This document shows positions 24,376-35,695 of a stretch of DNA of 64,000 bases, in pieces. Under the pieces are notes generated by a model that was not told where the DNA came from, made no database searches, and saw nothing but the letters and a program-made list of their open reading frames with translations. How positions within the stretch are numbered: the first letter of the stretch is position 1; every line of letters begins with the position of its first letter. Origin of the DNA: Epiperipatus broadwayi (Eukaryota; Onychophora; Udeonychophora; Euonychophora; Peripatidae). The DNA is taken from NCBI GenBank assembly GCA_028023455.1, contig JAQFVV010013074.1:124001-188000 (forward strand). The letters are read 5' to 3'. A program made the translations under genes and the position numbers.

Positions 24376-24904
24376 ATAGTATATTCCATACTGGACTTTG
24401 TGAATATTAAGATACTTCTTAATATATTCCTAATAAAACATATCAATAAGATATACAACTAATATATATTTTCACATTTACTATTTTACAAACATATTCT
24501 TTTATATTATTATTATTTTCCTTTTATTCTGCCTATAGTATTATGATTTATTTATAACTCCGTAACTTAGTATATTTTTTATGTTTATTATTAGTTATAA
24601 AATAATATTTAACTATTTAAATAATCATTCAAATATGACACTTTATTATATTGCTTACAATAGTAGGAATCATTATCAAGTTTTCTTTTCAGCATCACAT
24701 CTCTTATAACTCAAACATCCACTCTGTATTTTGATCTCTAATATTTGCTTAAAATATTCATAAAATCTCTATTTTTACATCCTTTTAACAAGTTATTTGT
24801 TCTATATTTAATTCTTTATGCATTAAATGGATTTATTTATCATTGTTTAAAAGTTCCACTATTACCACTGTTTAAATTTACAATTCCTTAAGATGATATA
24901 TATA
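24376..24904. other. AT-rich spacer
   Basis: Nothing recognised. Confidence 0.4.
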
Positions 24905-27900
24905 TATATATACATACATATATATTATAACGGTCAAGGATATATATATATATATTGTACCCTCACTTCTCGATATATGATATAATTTAAAATATGACTA
25001 GCTCAATTAAATCATTATGCTCGGCTAAAAATATGTATAACTATCTTTAATATATTTTTATAATACTATATCTTATTAAATTTATTATAAACTTATCAAA
25101 AATTAATATAGTTCAATATCATGTACTAATTAAATAAGTATTTACTAAAATCATGAGACTGTGAAGTGAAGTTACAATTGGTAATTGAATTTACATTGAG
25201 CCAATGTCTTTCCAAGACACTGTCTCAATGGCATAAGAATACTATTACCTCTTTATTATCTCATTACTAACTCTACAGCACTCTTATGACTTTTATAAAT
25301 GAATTATCTTTAATAATAATAGATAAATAAATCTCAATCTTTTGTTAAGGAAATATAATTAAACGATCTCAGGTTCTTCTAATTATCTTAAAGTAATAAT
25401 AATTCATGTAGATAGGAATGATAAGGGATTTAATATCAAACCTAAATACACCTAACTTATTCTAATAACAATAACTAACAATAATAATCTTTAGTGTATA
25501 GCTTAATCTTATCTATTTGATTATACTATTAATCACTAAGAAAATAAGTAAATCATATACATGTCTTTCATTTCCATATAGTATCTTAATTTTAAAATAG
25601 ACCAAAATCTTATAATTTAACAATTTGTGGCAATAAATAATATTATACTCTTATATTGTGCATTATAATTACTTTGTGACCATTGTAATATTATATGTTA
25701 ATGTCAATCAATTTCTATAAATTATATTAAGAAAATATTGTGTTTCCTTCTAAAATAATAAAATAATAAATTCATATTGTGCAAATATTATGTACATTCA
25801 AATTATCTGTTGTCAAATGCTGTGGTGTAAAATAATGAATTCGACACACTTTTAAAACAACTTAAACAAATTTATTTACATCAACTTTAACACATAACTT
25901 ATTTACACTATTTACATTACAAATGGAACTAAAGAAAATAAAACAAAAATAAGAAAATAATAATACAAGATTTTTACACTGTTACTATTTCCATAATCAT
26001 AAATAGATAATTTATACATTTCTTAAAATGTTCTATCAATAACATTTAATTAAGTTTATGACTTTAAATTTTAATAAACATCATTTGTCCTCAGTTAATA
26101 CAAGAAAAGGTTTTATGTGAAATATCATTCATGTAGCATATATGTAAATAAACAGACTTTAATAATTAAAATGCTATTTCACTTAAGTTTTACTGCTATT
26201 TAGATTTTAATGTACTAGTATGTATTACATTTACTATCAGTATTACTCAACGATCAATTAATGTATAATTTGATATAACTTTATAATATAATAACAATTA
26301 TTGATTATAATTATTTATGTCATTCCGATGTAATGTCATACTACATGTCTTATCAAAATATGCAATATGTATATGTTCTTTTAAAGTAATATTTTAATTA
26401 TTCAACAATTTCAAATTTTTATAAAGTATTATATCAAATAAAATTCTATGATTCTTTTCTATTTAAAACTATTACTCTTCTTTACTTGTTATTCTTATTC
26501 CTTCCTAAAAAACTTCTATCTACAAAAGTCATTTTAACCTTATTTAACTTCAGAAAAATAGATGACCAATTTTTAAAAAAAATAATATTTATCCAAAAAT
26601 CTCTTATACCTCATCATCTATATACGATAAGCCTTCAATCAAAATATAAATTTCTACATAAAATTAACTTAACTTATCTAATAAAATAAAAATAAAATAT
26701 AGATTTTATATACTTCTTACTACCTTGAAAAGAAAATAAATAACTTACAATAGTATAATAAATCTAATTCCTAATATTGTAACAGAAACATTAAAATTTA
26801 TTCACGAAAGAATCATATAATTATTTCTAAGTTCTCATATTATGTTGTACTAAATTTACATCATCAATTTAAAGTATGCATATTAAAATAAAACTGTTAT
26901 TACTAATATTGTGCGTGTATATTCTTTAAATATTTATACATCCATTCAACAATCAAATAACATTTGGTTGATCTAAAGAAAACATAGCAAATACATCAAA
27001 TTATTATTATTACATAATTTTTTACCATAAATGATACTTTAATGTACAGTCCGTCACACGATGTCCTCCAGGATTACAGTTTCAAAATAATTTCACATTT
27101 ACACTCAACAATTATTCTTTAAAATATTACGTGTTGTATAATTATAAAATAAACTTTATGCAATGAAAAGTTATATTAATATTTAGTTATTATTTTCAAA
27201 AATGTAAATGTACCTTTCCTATCTTTAATAAATCAATAATTAATTAAATATTTATGTTAGTTAATAAATAAAAACATATTACATAAAATCCAACGGTGTC
27301 TTCTTTTCACTATAATTGTTCTTTTTCCTAGGCACAAATTTTCACCAAACATTACTTCCTTTTCCGGTACATCACGTGTTTTTTAAAAGTTTTTATAGAA
27401 TAAATGAAAACGTTCTTTTTTTTAAAAAAAATAAAATAAAAGTCAAAGTTAGTTCCACCATAAAAATAAAATAATAATTAAAATAGTTTATGGAATCTGG
27501 ATTCACTTCTTTTTAAGGAAAAAATATTATTATTTAAAAGTTATTATTTTTTAGAATTAGTCTATAGTTTATAAAGTTCTTATTTAATTATTTTAAATTG
27601 ATTTGGATATCCACGTATATTTGATTTGCGCATTCCTTAACAAATATTTAGGTAAGATTACTTTTAAATTCTTCTGTACGACCAGCGTTCAGACTTTACT
27701 AATATAATAATTTTATTTATAGGTATTTCTTTACCCATTAAATTTCCAATTTATTTGCCTTTTAAAACTGTCAGAATTTAGTCTTTTAAACCATAAAGAC
27801 TTAACAAGGCAAGTATTTATATAATCATTATGATTTACCATATCTTTACCAAGATATGTACTTAGATTTATAATTTGCAAATACTTTCTTCATAAAGAAG

Positions 27901-29315
27901 TATTTCTCATTCTTTTAAATATCTGTTTTATAAAAATTAATTACCATCAGCTTTTAAATTTATATAAGGTCCAACGTATTACTTTTATGCATCTAATAAC
28001 TCTCCTAGTTAATCCAGCGTTTGTTAAATTTTTAGTATAAAGTCTCCAATACATTTTATCCTTATACGATGTTTTCATGACTATTTGATAGTAAATTGAG
28101 CTTCAATAGAAACGATCAATAGGAAATTATAGTTAAAATTAGCACTGCATATTTATCGATAAACTTTTATAAATTATTTTAAAAATTACTCTCTTATAAT
28201 TTTAAAACGATTTTGAGAGCGTCTATAATTACTTAGCTATTTCTAATAGCACACTTTTACTTTAAGAATTTCAATCACAATCCCCCTCCGAACAATTGAA
28301 CCTTGGTTTTATACCGGAAGAAACTCCCCACTTGATTGGTGAATTAAACAATCGACTTGCTAGCTTATTTACATATTTTACCAACAAGACAGAATTAAAA
28401 ATAAATAATGACTTATTTAATATTTATTATTTATCACATTATTAAATTCTTAAATTAATCTTTATCGTTTATTTAAATCCATTAAACATTTTTTTAAAAT
28501 ATTCTTTCTTACTTAATTTCACTTTTAACTTTTATAAGATTATTTTTATAAACAAACTAAGTCTATTTTTATTCGTTATGTTTTTAAAGCAGTATTTTAA
28601 AAATCAGATTTAATATTTCACATTAATTATCTTTATTTTTATCTCGTGATAGCCAATATAATACTTATAAATTTTATAACAGAATTTTAAAATAGTTTTG
28701 CAACTTTACTAAAAAAAACTCCCAAGCATGTGTGTATGTGTCTAATTAACATCTGTTTTTTACAACAAAGCTACAAACGCTTGTAATAATCTAAAAATAA
28801 ACTAACAATTCATTTTTTAAAAATAAATATTTTTAAAATAAATAATATCTTATAACAATTTTTAAAATAATAATTCGATATTATTAAAATCAAATATTAA
28901 TCTTCTATCATGTACTACTAATAATTAAAATATTTATATTCATTTATTAAATATTAATTTTTATCAACAATAAATATATGCATTTAATTTTAACTTGTCT
29001 TTTTAAAACTTTTAACTTTAAACATTCATTTATTAAATTTATTAATGCAGTATTGATTATGGCCAGTTTTCCCAACCATATACTATTATCATCCCTATTG
29101 AAACGTCTCTCTCAAACATCAGCACAATTTTCACATATCAAATACTCATGAATTACTTTAATTATACTTTTTAAAAGATTATCATAAATAAAATTAACAT
29201 CATATAGCTAAATATATCTTAAATTTAAAATTTTTTTAATAGATTGATACAACAATTTATGGAGACCCATACAAAAGGGCACAATATATACATACATATA
29301 TATTATAATGGTCAG
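24905..29315. repeat. Flanking direct repeats around a 4.3 kb segment
   Basis: A 32-bp sequence, ATATACATACATATATATTA followed by TAACGGTCA, at about 24905-24936 recurs with one change at 29284-29315. Part is simple repeat, but the TAAYGGTCA end is not. Confidence 0.65.
24956..29283. mobile_element. candidate 4.3 kb non-coding insertion with short inverted ends
   Basis: It starts TGTACCCT (24956-24963) and ends AGGGCACA (29276-29283), near-perfect inverted ends of the TG...CA form, each flanked by AT repeats. Inside is very AT-rich sequence without any long ORF. I could not find an internal pair of long terminal repeats. It may be a non-autonomous LTR-type or DNA element, or simply spacer with chance ends. 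Confidence 0.4.
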
Positions 29316-30870
29316 ATGGAATTAAAAGTCTTACCATATCTGCACTACAGGGCACCACCAGGTTATTTGAACCTGGAAAATTTATAGTAGTAGGCAGATA
29401 TGTAAGTTAAGAAAAAAAATTTTATATATATTTTATTCCAACCGCCAACCCAATGCCACTAGCTCAGTGAGATGCAGACATTTATAAACTAATTCTTATC
29501 TAAAAATATTTTCAATATTAAAAAAAATAATAGAAGCCACTGCCAGTAATAACACAAACAAACATTTATTTAAACATATATAAGATTTAAAATTATTTTA
29601 GTATCACTTTTACTTTAAAATTTAACTTACATTTTAACTTGGATTTTAGAATTTAATTTATGTTTTAACTTTTATAAGTTTGCACAGATGAGTTTAATAT
29701 TTTATTAGAGTGCTGAGCATGAATAGACTACATAGATTGCATTTGAAAATAAAATATTCTATCCCTGATTTAACCTTAGGCCAAAAGTTCGCAGTCAAAC
29801 CAATGCCAATCTATTTGATATATCAATGTATTCAATGCAGCATGAATACAACAGCACAAATATCATAATGTCAGGAATGTACATCTGAACAGCATGGTTA
29901 TAGAAGACATTGACTCTTATCCAGACAAGAAAACTAGATCTGTCTAACAAGAAGAGCAATAAAAAAACTCCATAGGAAGGGACTGCATTTTCTATCTTGC
30001 TATCCCATTCCATAGGCAAAAAGGGGGTGTGCAGCATATAATGCAATCCTGCACATAGTGGACCTCATACTACATTTACTAATTACACCAATATATCCAA
30101 TCCATTGATGCAATCTAACTACAAAACAAATAACCTAAGATTACCCTCCCTTAAACTAACATAACTTTACGAATCTCTGCCGCCATTCATGCCTGACTTA
30201 TCTTTAACATTTATTAAAAGTTGTTTATACAAAAAAAAATCAAACTTGAAAGAACAGAAAATAAATTAATGGAAATGATTTAACAAACAAATAATACATT
30301 CAATAAAAATAATTAATAAATAATTTAGTTTGGTCAGATAGAAAATACTATTGTTATAATTTAAATAATGGGAAAGTTTTATATTTAATGTTCATGAATT
30401 TTCTAAAGTTCTTATGGTTTTAAAAAGGTCCATATTTTGTACTTGCTTGTAATTTTGAATGTGAATTCCCACAAGGTCATGAGGAGATTGGTGTGCAGTT
30501 GGCCATTGGTCCTTTATTGTAGCTGGTATTTAATTGCCAGGCCCAGATGTCCTATAGTCCGCAATATGGGAAAATGATGTTTCATTTTTTTAGAACAACT
30601 GAAGGAATTGAAAGTGCATCTTTCAATCCTTTCTCTTCCAACTCTCTCAGACTTAACACATTTCACCTCTCTCAATCACATCTCTTTCCTTTTATAATCA
30701 ACTTTCGGATCGAGTGTGCATTACATCATGACAATGATGACCCTTTTGTTGAAGTCCATTTTTTGAGGGATTTCTTTTATTGGCTATTAGTTTCTATTGT
30801 TTTTCTCTCCTATCTGACCTTTACTTCTACATTTTGGAATGCCCAAGAGCTAGTTTACTTTTACTAATTA
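29303..30870. repeat. R5a: copy of dispersed repeat R5
   Basis: It begins TATAATGGTCAG and has CTACAGGGCACCACCAGG with a TTATTTGAACCTGG hairpin (29340-29371), then GCCACTAGCTCA and GCCACTGCCAGTAATAAC. Each has a counterpart in R5b at 35.7 kb. Similarity is clear to about 30000. The right limit is uncertain, but a minus-strand TATA-like box at 30688 parallels one in R5b. Confidence 0.65.
30688..30696 (-). promoter_or_regulatory. TATA-like box in R5a
   Basis: Minus strand TATAAAAGG. The same motif in R5b is at 37295. Motif match only. Confidence 0.35.
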
Positions 30871-30967
30871 AAACAATCATTTCCATTTTATACAATAGAA
30901 TTAATTAAATTATTGTACATTGTTTTTTATCTTTAAATCTTTCAAGTCTTTTTCTTAATATTTATTT

Positions 30968-31076
30968 GCATTGGTGGTCGAGAGGTCAGCACGACTGCCT
31001 TGCACTTGCAGGCAGTTTCCCGGGTTGCGGGTTCGCGTCCCGGCCGATGCTATGACACTTAAAAAAAAAAAAAAAA
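30968..31076 (+). repeat. tRNA-derived SINE with poly-A tail
   Basis: The tRNA-like head 30968-31051 has a 7-bp acceptor stem, GCATTGG paired with CCGATGC, a D-arm GTCGAGAGGTCAGCAC (A-box), and a T-arm GGGTTCGCGTCCC (B-box). The anticodon arm CTGCC ... GGCAG has an 11-nt loop, unlike a true tRNA, and a tail of 15-16 A follows TATGACACTT. A related copy lies at 13195 (minus). A possible target duplication, TTTTTCTTAATA (30949) versus TTTTTCTTTAATA (31079), flanks it. A SINE rather than a working tRNA gene. Confidence 0.8.
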
Positions 31077-31231
31077 CTTTTTTCTTTAATAAAGTTTTCT
31101 TTTAATAATTTTTCAACTGTGCGATTTTATATATTAGAGTTTAGATGATTTTTAATTTTCAATTTTTAATTATTAAAAAAGAAGTTTTTATTTGCAAACT
31201 TTTTTTAATGTCTAAATTTTAAAATAAATAA

Positions 31232-31318
31232 TGTGTGTATATATATATATACCAATGTGATTTTTTGATTATATATGTGTGTATATATATATATACCAAT
31301 GTGATTTTTTGATTACAA
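31232..31318. repeat. 44-bp tandem duplication
   Basis: TGTGTGTATATATATATATA followed by CCAATGTGATTTTTTGATTA occurs twice, starting at 31232 and 31276. Confidence 0.9.
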
Positions 31319-31989
31319 GTGTGGATGGATACCTTATAAACCTATAAGACACTATGATATAATGGATTATATAATTTAAGGTGACATTTTTTTATGTCTA
31401 CCTTAATTTCTATCTTGGATTTTATTTTAAGTTTCTACAGACTTTTAGAAAAAATATCATTATCAATATATCACAAATATTCTAACTTACTTTATACTGT
31501 ATTATATTTAACTTTAAATAAGATATGCTGACCATTACAGGATTTCCCAATAAAACTACATTCCTGTACCATTACTAACACTTCATATAAAATACTTAGT
31601 ATCACATAAAAATATTTATCATCGATTCTTAAAATAATATCTAAACTTATCTTTACATTTTCATACTTGGGACATACCAAGAAGATTAACAAAACAAACA
31701 AATAATTTATGATATAATTTATCATAAATATCATAAATCAATTATCCTTAACTTATTTAGAGATTAATTATATAACCATATTAAAATTATAATAAATATA
31801 TTCACTCCTATATCATATAACTTTTTATAATGTACACATAATAAATATTATACATATTTATTTTACCTGATTCCTTGTTTAAAAAATTTAATACCAAGAT
31901 CGTATACTAAAACAATAAAATTACCATAACCATAATATTATATGATTATTATTAATGACACTATTGTAGATATAACTTCTTTTATATTA
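31319..31989. other. AT-rich spacer
   Basis: No supported feature. Confidence 0.4.
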
Positions 31990-32215
31990 TAGAATCATAA
32001 TCAAGAGCAAGCCAGAAACTAGTCTGGGGATATTGGATGAATAGGCACTAGATAGGGATTTATGCACAAGCCTTCTGGCATCCATTGATTGCTCTTGTTG
32101 GCACAAGATGGCACTACTGTATGGAGAGTTTTGCTTTGTTTTGAATTGTTTAATAACAATTATGTGCTAGTATGAGATAGTGATCATGTGATGTTTAGTG
32201 GTATAACAATGAAAA
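31990..32215 (+). repeat. R4b: partial R4 copy
   Basis: It has the R4 core CAAGCCAGAAACTAGTCTGG, GGGGATATTGGATGA, CACAAGCCTTCTGGCATCCA, GGCACTACTGTATGGAGAG and the terminus GATCATGTGATGTTT. The left half, including the CTGATGA part of the ribozyme, is missing. Confidence 0.8.
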
Positions 32216-33474
32216 ATGTTAATTTTTCTTTTTTTAAATACCCCAAAATTCTAAAATCTTAAATCTAAAAATAACAACAGATGAACAAATAATTATAAAT
32301 ACTTAATACTATTTTAAAAACTAGAGTTCACATACTAAAGTAATAAAATCAGAAAATTTCATTCCACTCCTTGAATTAAATAAAATCATATTTTTAGGAG
32401 AGTATTAGTTACTATGGTAACCAGCTTACCAACTGTTACTTAAAATGAAAGACATTTTTTCTTTCCTTCTTTCTCCTTTGCACTTTTCTTCATTTCTTTG
32501 GCATAAATTGAAACATGAAAAAAATCCAAATAAATGTTATTTACCAATAATAATAATAAGTTCTTGTATTATAACTCCATACCTCTTATATCATTGATAA
32601 AAAAATTCTTGACATTTAGTAAGTGTGTATTTTTTTTAATAAAAACCTTTATTATTTTTAAAAAGTTTTCTTCCTTTCTTCCAACTTTAAAAATATTTAC
32701 TGTAGAATTATAAAGTTTTTATATTTAACTTCAGAATAATTTATATTTAACAAGCTAATATGTTGACAATACATAGACAAAATTACAGTTAGTAGATAAA
32801 CTTTTAATAAAAAATAGTCTGGACTATATCTTTCTTCTTTTAGGTTGTTGTCATCCTAATAAAGTCATTAATAAATTTATATTTGAGAATGTCAATAGTT
32901 TTACTAAATAGAAGTAATTATCTTTATCATTAATAATAATTAGAGTTAGTAGAAATGTTCTCTATCATTCTGCATATAAAAATTAATAAAAACTAAATTC
33001 CTTATGTCTCCTTTGCATTTTCTATAAGCAAAATGATTTGCTAAGCAGCAAATTTTTTTATGAAAATACTTTTTATCTCCTTGAATAAAGTTTTATTTCC
33101 TTCCATTTATCACAAGATTATAGTCAGCTTTTATAGTACACCAATGAGGATTGTTTGTTTCTTATTCCATAATGAACATGATAAATAAACTTTTTAAGAT
33201 ATATCCCACATTTTTAAATTTATAATTACTATTTTAAGGTTAAAATAATAAGATTTCAATAAATTTATATTTAAAATTTCAAAGACAAAAAATATAGTTT
33301 ATTTCTTAAAAATTTTCTTGATTTTTTTCTTTCTATCATCTGCTCATCCTATATTTACATGAGAAATATAATATCTGGTTGGTTAATTATTTTCAGTCAT
33401 AATTTGTCTACATTTTTACTAATGTTTTTACAAAATGTTTTACATTTTGAAGAAGGGATATAAAAAAATATTAC
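32216..33474. other. AT-rich spacer
   Basis: Nothing recognised. Confidence 0.4.
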
Positions 33475-33479
33475 TGTAT

Positions 33480-34098
33480 ATTATTGATATGTTGATGATG
33501 TTTTTGTATGTGGCAAACCAAATACAATTAATGAGTTGTTTAAAGAATTAAATGGGTTAAAGGGCCTAAGATGGATAAAACTGATGAAGATTTAATGTTC
33601 ATTCAGTTTCTTGATCTTAAAATAGCTAGAAATCAATGCATGCTGGATTACTGTATGACCACTAAACCAATAGTAAAAAGAGGTTATATTCCATATAAAT
33701 CAAAAGTGCCAATGTCACACAAAATTGCAGGTTTGAAATGCTTCTTAATTAGAAATAATAGTCTTTGCAAATATTCATCAGATAAAAGCAAAAATATTGA
33801 AATATATTCAAATGAATTGTTAAATGTTGGCTACAATTATAATCGTTTATATAATGTTATTAGAGATTTTAATACAAAATATAAAAATAAAAATTTTAAT
33901 AATATTGATTCTCCTGCTAATAAAAAAATATGGATATCAATCCCATATATTTCAAATTATCAAGTAAAGTTTATAAGGAAAATTTATAAAGATATATGTG
34001 ATATTGCATTTTACACACTTCCTACATTAAACAAATTAATAAATAACTCCAAAGATAAAACCTCATTTATAAATAAAAATTGTGTCATTTATAAATGA
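33480..34098 (+). pseudogene. PLE-3 reverse transcriptase C-terminal half
   Basis: YVDDVFVCGKPNTINELFKE (from about 33490) is followed, after a frameshift, by FIQFLDLKIARN. Then come a RGYIPYKSKVPMSHKIAGLK segment (thumb) and LCKYSSDKSKNIE. Next is the linker FYTLPTLNKLINNSKD, which precedes the endonuclease in this family. The catalytic Asp pair is intact, but the upstream RT half is absent. Confidence 0.85.
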
Positions 34099-34440
34099 AT
34101 ATGTAGGTGTGGCAGTGTATATATAGGTGAATCTAGATGTATGTTGGAAAAAAGAACTAAAGAACACTTGCTATTATTAAAACGTGTTCAGAAATCAAAA
34201 CAAAATTGTATAGTCGATAATAATATTTCAGCATCTGTTTTTTACAACCATAATAAATCATGTTTTTATGGTTTTGACTTCAATATTAATAATGTAAAAA
34301 TATTTCAAATTGAAAAGAATAACAATAAAAGAAAAATAAAGAAAGCTATGCTAATATACAAATATAAACATGTCCTAATTAGCAAGCAACAAATGTTAAG
34401 ATCATGGAATTGTGGGAAAGTTAGCCTTTCAAAGCTTTAG
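34099..34440 (+). pseudogene. PLE-3 GIY-YIG endonuclease domain
   Basis: A stop at about 34096 separates it from the linker in the same coding context. CRCGSVYIGESRCMLEKRTK retains the YIG motif that PLE-1 and PLE-2 have lost. FYNHNKSC and a basic KKRKIKKAMLIYKYK-like end follow. A single stop, not loss of key residues, is the visible damage. Confidence 0.8.
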
Positions 34441-34479
34441 TTGACAAAGATTACTGAGATAGTCGAAAGTGCTCCTAAG
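34436..34479 (+). ncRNA. hammerhead-like relic at the PLE-3 3' end
   Basis: Stem I TTTAG (34436-34440) pairs with CTAAG (34475-34479). The core position reads TTGACAA (mutated CTGATGA). Stem II is GATTA (34449-34453) with TAGTC (34460-34464). GAAA is intact at 34465-34468, then GTGCTC, where CTC could be the cleavage triplet. The core is badly mutated, so this is a fossil at best. Confidence 0.35.
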
Positions 34480-34520
34480 TGGATAAAATTTTTAATTATT
34501 TAGTTACTGTATTTACGAAT

Positions 34521-35695
34521 ATTCAATTATATAATTACACACACATATATATATATGAAAATATTTTGAAAGACAGAAAATGTACAAGTACACATCTTTT
34601 AGTTAGGGCTATGTTTTTGTCATTTATTTGTCAGATGAAATGTTTTCACATCTCCCAATTTTCATTCTTTTTTAAAGGTCTATGACTTTTCACTCTTTTG
34701 CTCAGTAATGCAGTTAGTGTTGTTCCATATTTTTAACCATTAAGTTTAGCATACTATTTTTTAATTCATGTTAATATAAAACTAGAATTTTATCAAGTTT
34801 TTAAGCCATGCAAATTAAAATGGTTTAATTTTCTTATATTTTACCAAATTACAAATATTCATACTCATTTTCAGCCATTATAGATCTATTGCAAAGCAAA
34901 TGATTCTCCAGATATCTGTAGTGCTTCCATTTCTTTTCTCTATCACTCCATTTCTAATCCAACCACTTTTATATGAGGCACTTTTTGTTTCCTTTTAAGA
35001 TTTATTAGATTCCAATTAAACAACAACTACCCATATTTTATCATTTTCTCCAGATCTCTATTTTAACTTAAAAATGTTTGCAATAATGAGAAAGGTACTT
35101 CTTTGCTTCTTATTCATGTACTTCTTTAATTATTTCTACATATTAATTTTATCATCCATCTTTTATGTTAAGATGTCACATTTAAGCAGAAAATAAACAA
35201 AGTCTGAAATTTTTCTATTCTTTGCATAATTATTAGCAAACTTTTCATTGTTGCTACTCTTATGTATTGTTGGTTATTACTTTTGCATAATGCAATGAAA
35301 CTTTTAAATTACATCTGTCTAGATAGAAAAAAAGTTTTAATTTAATTTGAAAACTTTTTTTTATATTTTGAATGTATTTTCATTTATTTCAATTATATTT
35401 TTATTAATAAAAAGTAAACTATATTTATTTTGTAATGTACTAATGTTTTAAAGGATTAAAAAACATATGCAGTAATAGAAACAAAATTTTGATATTAGTT
35501 AAAATCTCAAATATAAGTTTTTTTTTATTTCTTAATGTAAATTATATTTTTTATATAAAATTTTAAAAGTATCTTACTTTTTTATTACTTATAGAAACAA
35601 TTACTTTTTCTAAACTCAAAACTAGATGTTATAAATAATAAAAAATATCAAATCCTTAAATTAATGTTAAAAGTTTAAAAAAAATACAAATATAC
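34521..35695. other. AT-rich spacer
   Basis: No feature supported. Confidence 0.4.

Larger units (their letters stand above)
33475..34520 (+). mobile_element. PLE-3: 5'-truncated Penelope-like element
   Basis: It starts inside the RT just before the catalytic YVDD and runs through thumb, linker, GIY-YIG endonuclease and a 3' tail. It is the same broad family as PLE-1 and PLE-2 but clearly diverged. Frames are broken near 33580 and 34098. Confidence 0.85.

Noticed and set aside
29795-30867. Possible small proteins (83 and 106 codons)
   Set aside because: They lie in R5a, have no recognisable motif and no equivalent in R5b.
30968-31051. Functional tRNA gene
   Set aside because: Acceptor stem and Pol III boxes are fine, but the anticodon loop is 11 nt, a poly-A tail follows, and a second degraded copy exists; a SINE explains it better.
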